Below, in pieces: positions 10,415 to 21,500 of a DNA stretch of 64,000 nucleotides. The position numbers and the translations under genes are program-made. Source of the DNA: Silurus meridionalis. Lineage: Eukaryota > Chordata > Actinopteri > Siluriformes > Siluridae. The notes below the pieces were generated by a model that was given only the letters and a program-made list of their open reading frames with translations, was not told the DNA's origin and did not search any database. The stretch spans positions 21,552,405-21,616,404 of the forward strand of contig NC_060901.1 in assembly GCF_014805685.1 (NCBI RefSeq), read 5' to 3'. Every line of letters begins with the position of its first letter. Position 1 is the stretch's first letter.

Positions 10415-11500
10415 ATGACGCACTGGTTTCACCGGAATCCTCTGAAGGCCACGGCTCCCGTCTCCTTCAACCTGTACGGAGTGGCCTCCAGTCCTGCTGC
10501 CAATAAAATCTGCAAGTAAGTTTCCTTCGTGATATGATGCTCCCTGTTTCAGAGTGATGGAACTGTAAAAAGAAAGACGTTGTTTTTGTCACACAGCGAT
10601 CTGAGGACGACGAGGGCCAGGCTTCTGGACATGTTCACTGATGTGACGTGCACTCCGGAGATCATGAAGAAAGCCAGTGATGAATACTTCTCTCTTTTAC
10701 AGGGTTTGTAGGTTTTGTTTTTTATTATTTAGTAACAAAAAGTATGTACCTGATCTTCTGGATATAATAAACTGCTTCACTCTTCCAGGAAGGTTTTCAG
10801 TACCTTTTTGGGGGTTTTCAGTCCAACACTGAGATGTCTTTATGGATGTTTTCATGCTTTTCCATCTCTCACTGCTTCTCCCTCTTTTTATCTCTCAATC
10901 TCTCACTGCTTCTCCCTCTTTTATCTCTCAATCTCTCACTGCTTCTCCTCTTTTATCTCTCAATCTCTCACTGCTTCTCCCTCTCTTTATCTCTCAATCT
11001 CTCACTGCTTCTCCCTCTCTTTATCTCTCAATCTCTCACTGCTTCTCCTCTCTTTATCTCTCAATCTCTCACTGCTTCTCCTCTCTTTATCTCTTAATCT
11101 CTCACTGCTTCTCCGTCTCTTTATCTCTCAATCTCTTACTGCTTCTCCCTCTCTTTATCTATTTACCTCTCACTGCTTCTCCTCTCTTTATCTCTCAATC
11201 TCTCACTGCTTCTCTCTCTTTATCTCTTCATCTCTCACTGCTTCTCCCTCTTTTATCTCTCCATCTATTACTGCTTCTCCCTCTTTTATCTCTCAATCTC
11301 TCACTGCTTCTTCCTCTCTTTATCTCTCAATCTTTCACTGCTTCTTCCTCTCTTCATCTCTCCAACTCTCACTGCTTCTCCCTCTCTCCAACTCTCACTG
11401 CTTCTCCCTTTTTTTATCTCTCCGTCTCTCACTGCTTCTCTCTCTCTTCATCTCTCACTGCTTAATAGTCTTATATATAGTGTGTGTATGAAGGATTCAC

Positions 11501-11556
<56 letters not shown>

Positions 11557-12757
11557 GTGTATGTGTGTGTGTGTTACATGCGCAGGATTCATCGTATCTC
11601 TGGACGGCACAACGAAAGAGAACAAGTTGCGTTTTATTCAGAACTTTAAATGGACTGACACTTTACAAGGAAACACACCCAGGTAACGCAACCGACAGAG
11701 GAACAGAGAGTGTCTAGAAATCATGTCTAGAAATTATTTATAGAAATGTTACAATCTGTTTCTTTTTTGTTTTTCCTCTTTATTTTAGTTCTCAGCAGGA
11801 CGCTGTGTTTGAACTGGTGTCCATCTGCTTTAACGTTGCCGTCTGGCACACCAAATTCGCCTCGAGACGCGCCGGAAAGGAAAAGTGGGGACATTTTATT
11901 GTTTATTTTTTAACCCTTTTACAACTCCTTATATGTTCAAAAGTTTGTGGACACCCGAACATATGATTTCTTTGTGAACATCACATTTAGTCTCCATTCG
12001 CTCTTATAATAAGCTCCACTAACGTTGGGTGTCCCAATACTTTTGGCGTTGTATTTTCCAGCATCACCGAGGACGAGGCGAAAGACGTTCACAAGAACCT
12101 GAAAATTGCGGCTGGAATGTTTAAGTACCTGAAGGTAAAGTTCTCGACAGTCTTTAGTAGAGACTTCATCATCTCCGTCTACCTTTCTAAGATCTGCGTA
12201 CGTCTTCCAGGAGGACCAGATTCCTCGCCTCATCACACCAGTGGAGAAAGGCAGAGACATGGAGCCCAGAGTGATCGACACCTACATCATACAGAGTCAA
12301 GCAGAAGCTCAAGAAGGTGTGAACATCTCCCACCGCTTCTCTATCTCCCACCGCTTCTCCATCTCCCACCGCTTCTCCATCTCTCACCGCTTCTCCATCT
12401 CTCACCGCTTCTCCATCTCTCACCGCTTCTCCATCTCCCACCACTTCTCCATCTCCCACCACTTCTCCATCTCTCACTGCTTCTCCATCTCTCACCGCTT
12501 CTCCATCTCTCGCTGCTTTTTTACCGCTTGTCCATCTCCCACCGCTTCTCCATCTCCCTCTGCTTCTCACCACTTCTCCATCTCTCACCGCTTCTCCATC
12601 TCCCACCACTGCTCCATCTCCCACCACTTTTCCATCTCTCACCGCTTCTCCATCTCTCACCGCTTCTCCATCTCTCACCGCTTCGCACCGCTTCGCCATC
12701 TCTCACCGCTTCTCAATTTCTCACTCCAATTTGTCTGTCTTTCCATCATTTCTCCCT

Positions 12758-12825
<68 letters not shown>

Positions 12826-14826
12826 TCATCACAGATTGTTATGACGAACACGTTTCCACTATGACCTTGTGTGTTTGTGTGCAGTGACCATCGCTCGTGC
12901 CATCGAGCTGAAGCACAATGCAGGTCTCATTGCAGCTTTGGCGCAGGAGACGGCAAACTACTACCAGAAGGCGGGTAGGTTCAAGTCCCACCCTGATACG
13001 CCACCTGAAAACTTGCCGCTGATTGTACAAGACATCTGTCATTCAAGACGTATAGGAAGCAGGTGGTTTATAGTAGCGCACACAGTGTATGTGTGGAGTG
13101 ACAGATGTTTCGTCCAATCAGGGGCAAGTGTTCCATTCACAAAGTACACCTACGTTTTCCTCCTGTTTTTTGACTTTACAACCACAGAATTTGTGTCTAA
13201 TGTGAATGTATTTATTTATTTCTCTCTCTTTAGATCACACACTGAACACTCTGGACCCCGAGTGCAGCAACAAGTGGAGGAAGTACCTGCAGTTAAAGCA
13301 GCACTTCTACATGGCTTATGTAGGCCTTTCTTTCTTTCTTCCATTCTTTCTTTCGTTCTTTCTATTTTTCTTCTTGTTGGAGATGAAGTGTTTGTTTTGT
13401 TTGGTATAATCACAGGCACATTGTTACTATGGACAGACTCTCCTCGCTACTGATAAGTGTGGTGAAGCCATTCGAAGCCTACAGGAAGCTGACAAATGTG
13501 AGGATTTACAGCTTTCTTTCTTTCGTTCTTTCTTTCTTTCTTTCTTTCTTTCTTTGTTTCTTGTGGTTTATTTTGATTAGTAATCCAGTGTTGTTCTTTT
13601 TTTGAGGTTATTTGCGTTCAGAGGCTCTGTGTAAAGAATACCGTCAGACAAAAGGCCCAGGCAGCACCGCCAAACCGTCTGAACAGCTTTTCTTCACCAA
13701 ACTCGGAGGTCTGATTAAAAACACTCTGGAGAAATGCCAGAGAGAAAATGGCTTCATGTGAGTGCAGGAACATCCCCAGGTTCATTTATACACTTTTACT
13801 GCCCTCTAGTGGCAATATATGGGAAATGCATCAACTACTGATGTTTCTCCAGAGGAGGAAGTGGACAGTGAATGACCGGGTTTCTTTTCTTTTCTTTTCT
13901 TTCTTTTCTTTTCTTTTCTTTTCTTTTCTTTTCTTTTCTTTTCTTTTTTACTTTCCATTTCTCTTTTCTTTCTTTCTTTCTTTCTTTCTCTTTTTACCTT
14001 TCTTTACTTTTCTTTGCTTTTCATTTCTTTTTTACATACTTCCTTTCTTTCTTCATTTCTTACTTCTTTCTTCTTTTACCTTTTCATCTTTTCTTAATTT
14101 CTTTCTTTCTCCATTTTACTTTTCTTTGTTTTCTTTCTTTCTCCTTTTTACCTTTTTTCTTTTCTTACTTCTTTCTGTCTCTTTTTTTTGTTTCTTTTTT
14201 CCCCTCATTCATCCTTTTCTTTCTTTCCTTCCTTCCTCAGCCTACATCTCTCACTCTACTGCTCCTCTTCTGAGATCTGTCGCTCTGCACACAGGATGTT
14301 TTTTGTTTTTCACCCCACTGTGAGAAGAAGTGTGAGGGTGTATGTTTGTGGTCATGAGAATGAAAGATGTTAAAGTTGTAGAAGTTCCCAGAAGATCGGT
14401 TTGGGGACACGTTCAAATACTTAAGAGAACCTCATAGTGGACCTCATTACCAATTCAGAACTTTTACACCATTTGAAATTGTGTTCCACAGATATTTCCA
14501 TAAAGTCCCAGTAGAAGCACCTGCTCTGGAGCTGAAGGCCAGTTACGGTCTGGCGGAGCCCATTGTCTTCGAGCTCCCGCCGCTGAGCATCCAGTGCACC
14601 CCCGAGGTCTACGCCACCTTCGATCTCACCAGAGGACAGAAAGACGACAAGGTACGACTCCAGATCTGATCTGGTTTTGAAAGATGCAGCCACGTTCAAA
14701 CCCTTGACCAGGTTCTCTAATTGCTCCGACCAGGCGACGACCAAACCCAAGCAGGAGGACGAGATTAAACCTGTGAAGGAACCTGATCTCAAGCCACAGA
14801 AGGACACGGGTTGTGTGATCTCCTGA
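10415..14826 (+). CDS. brox: BROX, Bro1-domain protein with CaaX box (complete)
   Basis: Twelve coding exons: 10415-10515, 10597-10703, 11586-11682, 11789-11884, 12062-12134, 12211-12316, 12885-12974, 13234-13319, 13416-13497, 13607-13757, 14492-14651 and 14734-14826. The total is 1242 nt, 413 residues; the human protein is 411. The start [19 protein letters not shown] and the segments [18 protein letters not shown] and [12 protein letters not shown] are diagnostic. One Bro1 domain fills the protein. It ends CVIS, an intact CaaX prenylation box with the cysteine at residue 410. Known role: prenylated BROX binds the ESCRT-III subunit CHMP4, and at the nuclear envelope it links ESCRT repair to nesprin-2G. 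The ATG has a good context (ACCATGA) and follows an acceptor at 10393, so the 5' UTR is spliced. The acceptor of exon 10 is a weak GAG, chosen because the obvious downstream CAG would create a stop. Introns 2, 6 and 10 carry pyrimidine-rich repeats. Confidence 0.97.
10853..11462 (+). repeat. Pyrimidine minisatellite in brox intron 2
   Basis: About 18 tandem units of roughly 33 bp, with the core TCTCACTGCTTCTCC followed by CTCTTTATCTCTCAA. All three forward frames stay open for about 200 codons because the unit lacks stops. These are not genes. Confidence 0.92.
11503..11575. repeat. GT microsatellite before brox exon 3
   Basis: A GT run with a few A interruptions ends about 10 bases before the exon 3 acceptor at 11585, occupying the usual polypyrimidine-tract position. 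Confidence 0.9.
11932..12055. mobile_element. Tc1-like MITE abutting brox exon 5
   Basis: A roughly 120-bp miniature copy: the left end is AAAAGTTTGTGGACACCCGA and the right end GGGTGTCCCAATACTTTTGG, imperfectly inverted. It sits in intron 4, and its right end lies about 10 bases from exon 5 (12062). Confidence 0.75.
12318..12830 (+). repeat. 18-bp minisatellite and CT run in brox intron 6
   Basis: About 22 units of TCTCACCGCTTCTCCATC (12318-12715) begin right after the exon 6 donor. A CT dinucleotide run follows at 12762-12829. The core TCTCACYGCTTCTCC is shared with the intron 2 minisatellite. Confidence 0.92.
13873..14240 (+). repeat. TTTC/TTTTC polypyrimidine tract in brox intron 10
   Basis: Long T- and C-only stretch built from TTTTC and TTTC units, degenerate to the right. 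A shorter TTTC run lies in intron 9 (13515-13555). Confidence 0.9.
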
Positions 14827-15200
14827 GCATCTCTCAGAGGAGCATCAGGATGAGAGAGAAGATCCTGGTCCATGAAGTCTAAACACGATTAATCCAAAGC
14901 GGCCGATTAGGTTCGAGCTGTAGGAGATCTGTGACAAACAGGTGGTGGGAAAAGTCATGATAATGAAACACACTACCATACGTACTGTATTTCTCCTCCT
15001 TCTCTTCTTCATCTTCTTCTTCTTCTTCTTCTGCTTCTTCTACTCCTTCTTCTTTTAATGATTGTTTTGCAGAAATCATTCATTCACTCCATGAAGTGTT
15101 GAAGTGGACGAGTTTAGTTAATAGAACATTTCTCTATGTGTATATTTCTATTAAACCCTGTACTGAGGTGCACTATAATGCTGAAGGCTCTGCACAAAAG

Positions 15201-15250
<50 letters not shown>

Positions 15251-15388
15251 TAATAACGTATATAAACACACACACTCGCCAAAACCTTATAACACACACA
15301 CTTACACAATACAATCTTCATTAATGTATAACACACACATTCATATATCCTTCATAACAACACACACAAACACACATATTCTTCATAA

Positions 15389-15427
<39 letters not shown>

Positions 15428-15468
15428 CATAACTGTATAACACACATTCATATATTCTTTATAACAAC

Positions 15469-15517
<49 letters not shown>

Positions 15518-15660
15518 CCTTCATAACTGTATAACACACACTCATGTATTATTTATAACTTAACAACACACACACACGACCTTCATAACTCTATAACACA
15601 CACACACACTCTCTGCCTTCATAAGCAAAGTATCTGATCTGTAAATGTTTAATGTATTAA
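14827..15660. repeat. brox 3' UTR with an AC-repeat cluster
   Basis: The brox 3' UTR holds a CTT-rich patch (14995-15055) and then, from about 15200 to 15610, four AC dinucleotide arrays joined by similar linkers containing CTTCATAACTGTATAACACA. The whole looks like a duplicated compound microsatellite. Confidence 0.8.
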
Positions 15661-15677
15661 AATAAATGAGAAATAAA
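15661..15677 (+). promoter_or_regulatory. Paired polyadenylation signals of brox
   Basis: AATAAA occurs at 15661-15666 and again at 15672-15677, about 840 bp after the brox stop codon. Confidence 0.55.
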
Positions 15678-15837
15678 AGCATGTGATGAACAGTTTATGT
15701 GACGAGGGATTTTGGGGATGAGATGAATATTTGAAGCGACGTGTATCAGTCAGCGTTTCTTCACCTTCAGCATGAACCTGAGCTTTTACAGATCTCTACA
15801 AAGTCTAGACATGATAAAACACTGATTTATGAAGGTC

Positions 15838-15925
15838 AGTGCCCTCTGTGACTGTGCGTGCAGCCTTGTGCTGCCATCTCCTGGCATGTTACAAACTTTT
15901 TTATACCACCCTGGATGGAGGCTTT
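15838..15925. repeat. Second copy of a short dispersed repeat
   Basis: It shares GACTGTGCGTGCAGCCT and TGCTGCCATCT with 3870-3930, at about 80 percent identity over some 60 bases by eye. The family is unknown. Confidence 0.55.
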
Positions 15926-16251
15926 ATTAATGTTTTGCTTATGGTCTGAAGTTGTCTAAAATTAGATGTTGCTCAGGTCTCCACAATGTTTGCGGCTGTA
16001 TGCTGTATATTTATTATGGATGGAGGCAGAAATGGTCTTTTATGATTTTTTTATGATAATTTTTTTTTTGCTTATTTCTTTAAAGAATCCATGTGCTTTT
16101 GCACTCAGAAGATTTTTTTGTGTGTTATTTTTATTATTATCATCATAAGTAGTAATAGTACGTATTTTTATTTAGCACTTTATAATAATACCCATTGTGT
16201 ACCCATTATTATTATCGCTAAGAGACTTTTATTCTGAAATATCCGCTCGAA

Positions 16252-16271
16252 CGCGGAAGTAAACCGGAAGT
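16252..16271 (+). promoter_or_regulatory. Tandem ETS sites upstream of taf1a
   Basis: GCGGAAGT (16253-16260) and ACCGGAAGT (16263-16271) lie about 95-110 bp before the taf1a start codon, as in the aida promoter. The motif is seen; function is inferred. Confidence 0.5.
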
Positions 16272-16362
16272 CGGCCCCTGTAACACGTGTGCCCTGCGAT
16301 TGGAGAGGGCACGCTTTTCCTTGCTCCTGAAAGAAGTTTATTGAAAACCAAAACATCAAATT

Positions 16363-18501
16363 ATGGATCATTTCGAGCTGGAAACCGATGTTCCAGATTC
16401 CGATAGGAACCGTGGCACCTCAGAGGATGAGAAAAGAAGTCAGAGACTAAAACGCGTCGATTCGCTGCACAGGAAACCCAGTCGAGGTAAACAACCTTAA
16501 AGGTGCAATAAGTGGTTTTTTTTGTCGGAGGGCATTAAATTGAGGCGTTCTTAAAGAGCCTTTTAGAGAGGATTTTTTTTGCTTAGAAAACACATTTAGA
16601 AAATTGCTTCCGGTCTGAATGTTAGTTTGTAATGTGATTTTAATTGGTTTACATTTTTTTGTTTATTATTATTATTAATTAAATGAGAACTTAATTGAAA
16701 GAAGTTTAAAAATTAAAAAATCTCCATAGTAAATTACATTCTTTCAATAATATAAAAAGGAGGGGAAAAAGGCTAATGTTTCTTTTTTTATAGAGATAAA
16801 AATAAAAATTTTAAAGCGCATTACAGGAACATTTTTTAACAAAGAATTTCTACTTAACTTGATTTTTTTGTGTGAATTAATTTAATTAATAGTAAATAAA
16901 ATATTATTAATATATATCATATCATATAATGGCTTCTGGCCCAGAATCTTTGTCGTCGTCCACTTCTTCTTTCGGCTGCTTCCATTAGGGGGCGCCACAG
17001 CGGATCATCCGTCTCCATACCACCCTGTCCTCTACATCTGCCTCTTTCACACCAACTACCTGCATGTCTTCCCTCACCACATCCATAAACCTCCTCCTTG
17101 GCTTTCCCCTTTTCCTCCTTCCTGGTGGCTCCATCCTCAGCATTCTCCTACCAATATAACTCATGTCCCTCCTCTGCACATGTCCAAACCATCTCAATCT
17201 CGCTTCCCTCACCTTGTCACCAAAACGTCCTACATGCGCTGTCCCTCTAATAAACTCATTTCTAATCTTGTCCATCGTCATCACTCCCAATAAACATATC
17301 AACATCTTCAGCTCCACTACCTCCAGCTCCACCTCCTGTCTTTTACTCAATGCCACTGTCTCTAATCCATACAACATCTCAGGTCTCACCACAGTCTTAT
17401 GAACTTTCCTTTTCACTCTTACAGACACTCTTCTATCACAAATCACTCCTGCTATCACTCTTTTCCACCCACTTCACCCTGCCTGCACTCTTTTCTTCAC
17501 TTCTCTAACACACTCTCCATTACTCTGCACTGTTGACCCGAGGTACCTGAACTCCTCCACCTTCTCCACCTCTTCTTCCTGCAACCGCACCCCTCCACTG
17601 CCCTCCCTCTCATTCACACACATGTACTCTGTCTTAATCCTACTGACTTTTATTTCCCTTCTCTCCAGCGCATATCTCCACCTCTCCAGGCTCTTCTCAA
17701 ACTGCTCACTAGTCTCACCACAAATCACAATATCATCCACAAACATCATGGTCTATGGAGACTCCTGTCTGACCTCGTCCGTCAACCTGTCCATCACCAC
17801 TGCAAACAGAAAAGGGCTCAGGGCCGATCCTCGATGCAGTCCAACCTTCACCCTGAACCAGTCTGTTGTTCCTACTGCACACTTCACTGCTGTCACACTG
17901 TCCTCATACATGTCCTGCACCACCCTCACATACTTCTCTGACACACCTGACTTCCTCATACAATACCACAACTCCTCTCTCAGCACTCTGTCGTAAGCTT
18001 TCTCTAAATCCACAAATACACAATGCAATTCCTTCTGTCCTTCTCTGTACTTCTCCATCAACATTCTTAAAGCAAATAATGCGTCTGTGGTGCTCTTCCT
18101 CGGCATGAAACCATACTGTTGCTCACAGATTGTCAACTCTTCTCTCAGCCTGGCTTCCACTACTCTTTCCCATAACTTCATGGTGTGACTGATCAACTTA
18201 ATTCCCCTGTAGTTACTGCAGGTCTGCACATCCCCCTTATTCTTAACGATCGGTACCAGCACACTCCTTCTCCATTCCTCAGGCATCTTCTCACCTTCCA
18301 GAATCTTGTTAAACAATCTGGTTAAAAACTCCACTGCATCTCTCCTAAACATCTCCACGCTTCTACCGGTATGTCATCTGGTCCAACCGACTTTTCACTT
18401 TTCATCCTCTTAATCGCTGCTCTCACTTCCTCCTTACTAATCCTATCCACTTTCTGCTTCACCATCTCCACATCATCCAACCTTCTCTCTCTCTCTCGCT
18501 T

Positions 18502-18564
<63 letters not shown>

Positions 18565-21500
18565 CCTTATTCATCAGCTGCTCAAAATACTCTCCATCTT
18601 CTCAACACACTGCCCTCACTAGTCAACACATTTCCATCTCCATCCTTTATTGCTCTAACTTGCAGCACATCCTTCCCAGCTCGGTCCCTCTGCCTGGCCA
18701 ATCAGTATAAATTCTTTTCTCCTTTCTAAGTGTCCAACTTCTCCTACAGCTCCTCATATGCCTTTTTCTTGGCTTTCGCCACATTCCTCTTTACCTGCTG
18801 CCGCATCTCCTTGTACTCCTGCCTACTTTTCTCATCACTCTGTCTATCCCACTTCTGTTTCTCCAACCTTTTTCTCCTTCTTCTCTCCACCACCACGTCT
18901 CTTTGTCTTCCTTTCTATTTCCAGATGTTACATCAAGTACTAGCTGCCTCCCTCATCACTCCTGCAGTAGTTTCCCAATTATCCAGCACCTCTTTACTAC
19001 CACCAAGCTCCTGTCTGACCTCTTCACTGAACCTCACACTACACTCTTCCTCCTTCAGTTTCCACCATCTTATTCTTCTTTTAGTCCTCTCTCTCCTCCT
19101 CCTCTTCTTCTTCACCTCCAAAACCATCCTACAGACCACCATCCGATGCTGTCTAGCTACACTGTCCCCTGCCAACACCTTACAGTCTCCAATCTCCTTC
19201 AGGTTGCATCTCCTGCATAGCACATAGTCCACCTGTGTGCACCTTCCTCCACTCTTATAGGTCACCCTATGATCCTCCTTCTTCTTAAAATACATGTTCA
19301 CCACTGCCATTTCCATCCTTTTAGCAAAATCTACCACCATTTGCCCTTCCACATTCCTCTCCTTAAAACCATACCTACCATCACCTCCTCATCACCTCTG
19401 TTCTCTTCACCTACATGCCCATTAAAGTCTGCACCAATCACCAATCGTTCTTTCCTAGGTACACCACCTACCACGTCATCTAATTCACTCGAGAATCTTT
19501 CCTGCTCTTTCATCTCACAGCCAACTTGTGGAGCATAGGCGCTGATGACATTTATCATCATCCCTTCAACTTCCAGCTTCACGTTCATCACCCTACCAGA
19601 AACTCTCTTCACCTCCACTACACTCTTACTGTACTCTTCCTTCAGAATCACCCCTACACCATTTCTGTTTCCATCCACACCATGATAGAATAGTTTAAAC
19701 CCACCTCCAATGTTCCTGGCCTTACTCCCTTTCCACTTGGTCTCCAGAACACACAACATATCTACCTTTCTCCTCTCCATCATATCAGCTACTTCTCTCC
19801 CTTTACCAGTCATAGTACCAACAATTAAAGTACCAACCCGAACCTCCACTCTCCTGCACTGCTCCTTTCCCTGCCGTCTCTGTAGACGTCTTCCTCCTCT
19901 CCTTCTCCTCCTTCGGCCAACAGTAGCCCAATTTCCACCGGTACCCTGTCGGCTAACGATACCTGTGGCGGTCTTTGTTAACCCGGGCCTCGACCGATCC
20001 GGTATGAAATTTTCGAACGTGACCCGAATATTCGATTTAGCACGTTTTACGCTGAATGACCTTCCTAAAGCAACCCTCCCCATTTATCCGGGCTTGGGAC
20101 CGGCACTAAGAGTGCACTGGCCTGTGCATCCATAATGGCTGGGTTCCTCCCTAATGTCTGGGTTGGCCCAGAAACTTTGTAATGTAATAAAATTAAAATA
20201 AATAAAAATGTAGAATTTTTTTAAATGTATTTATTTATTAAGTTAAAAACAATAATGAGAAAGTTTCAACAAATACAAAAAAATGTACGTCTCCATATTG
20301 AAAAATTCACACAACATTGATAAAAAAAAAAATTGGAAAAATGTAAAAAATTGTAAATTATAAATGTTTCTTTTTCCTAAGAGATACACTCAAAATACAC
20401 ATTATTAAGTGCATTGTGGGGATGTTATTTAACGAAGAATTAAATTTTTTTAAATTAATTAACATGAATTTTTTTTTTTGTATATCAAATTGAACAATTT
20501 GCAAATTGTGTTTTATGAATGTAACATGTAAAAGTTTACAATATATTTTAACAGTTTGCTTTTGTGTGTGTTTGTGTGTTTGTGTAGGAATAAATAACTT
20601 TTCAAGATAATTTGTAAAGAAAAATCGCAGGTTTCTTACACATTTTCACTTCAAAGATCGATATTTTTTTTTTAGACTTGTATATGCAGATTTCCATAAC
20701 GATTTTTAAGAATAAATTTAACATCTGAAATATATGATTTAAAATTCCAGCTATAACACGTTTTGTAGCCCACCAAATTTCGAGGAATATCTTGAAGAGT
20801 GGAGCATGTTCTAGAAGAGGAACATAGCAATCAATCTTAGGCTTGGGTGTCCACAAACCTTTGGTCTTATAGTATGTGTAATATAGTTTGCTTCAAGATT
20901 TTTTTGTTTTTATTCGTATGAAATTGTAGTAATTGTTTGGATGTTTTTGTAATTCAGCGCCGCGTAAAGATTTTTCCGGGTTACGTAAATCGACGAGGAT
21001 GTGCCTCCACGCCATCCGAGAAGCCGTCCTGCATCACCGCTGGAAGGAGGCGACGCGGTATTTAGAAGTTTACTCTCAGGCGCTGGAGGAAACCTCAGTC
21101 GAGCAGCCAATAGCTTGTGAAGTGCGTCAAAAATCTATATATTGTTTATAACACACACACACACACACACACACAAATCTGCTTTATCCATCCCATAATA
21201 TTCGGGTAATTGGGACAACTTTTGGCGACATCGTGCATTTCTACCCAATCTAAAAAACTTTTTTTTAATCCATCAGATTATTTGGAGACTCGGCATCGAG
21301 ATCCTCCGGCACCACCCGGACAGCGACCTGGAGAGATTTAACGATTTGTACGAGCGGATGAAGAGCAGCGGCGTGAAAAACTATGCCAAGGTTTGAAGAA
21401 AATGTAAAATTGCTAATTTTTATTTTTTTTTCATTAAATAAGATATAAAATCTTTTTGGGCTGCTTCCACTAGAGGGCGCCAAAGCGGATCAACCGTTTC

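Noticed and set aside
10808..11491. A 227-residue secreted-looking serine/leucine-rich protein
   Set aside because: All three forward frames are open because the minisatellite unit lacks stops; it lies inside brox intron 2.
12117..12887. A 256-residue plus-strand protein and its minus-strand mirror
   Set aside because: Both are the translated 18-bp repeat of brox intron 6 running into exon sequence out of frame.
18730..19227. Plus-strand membrane-like protein in taf1a intron 1
   Set aside because: It is antisense to the RTE endonuclease-linker region; serine/leucine richness comes from the complementary strand.
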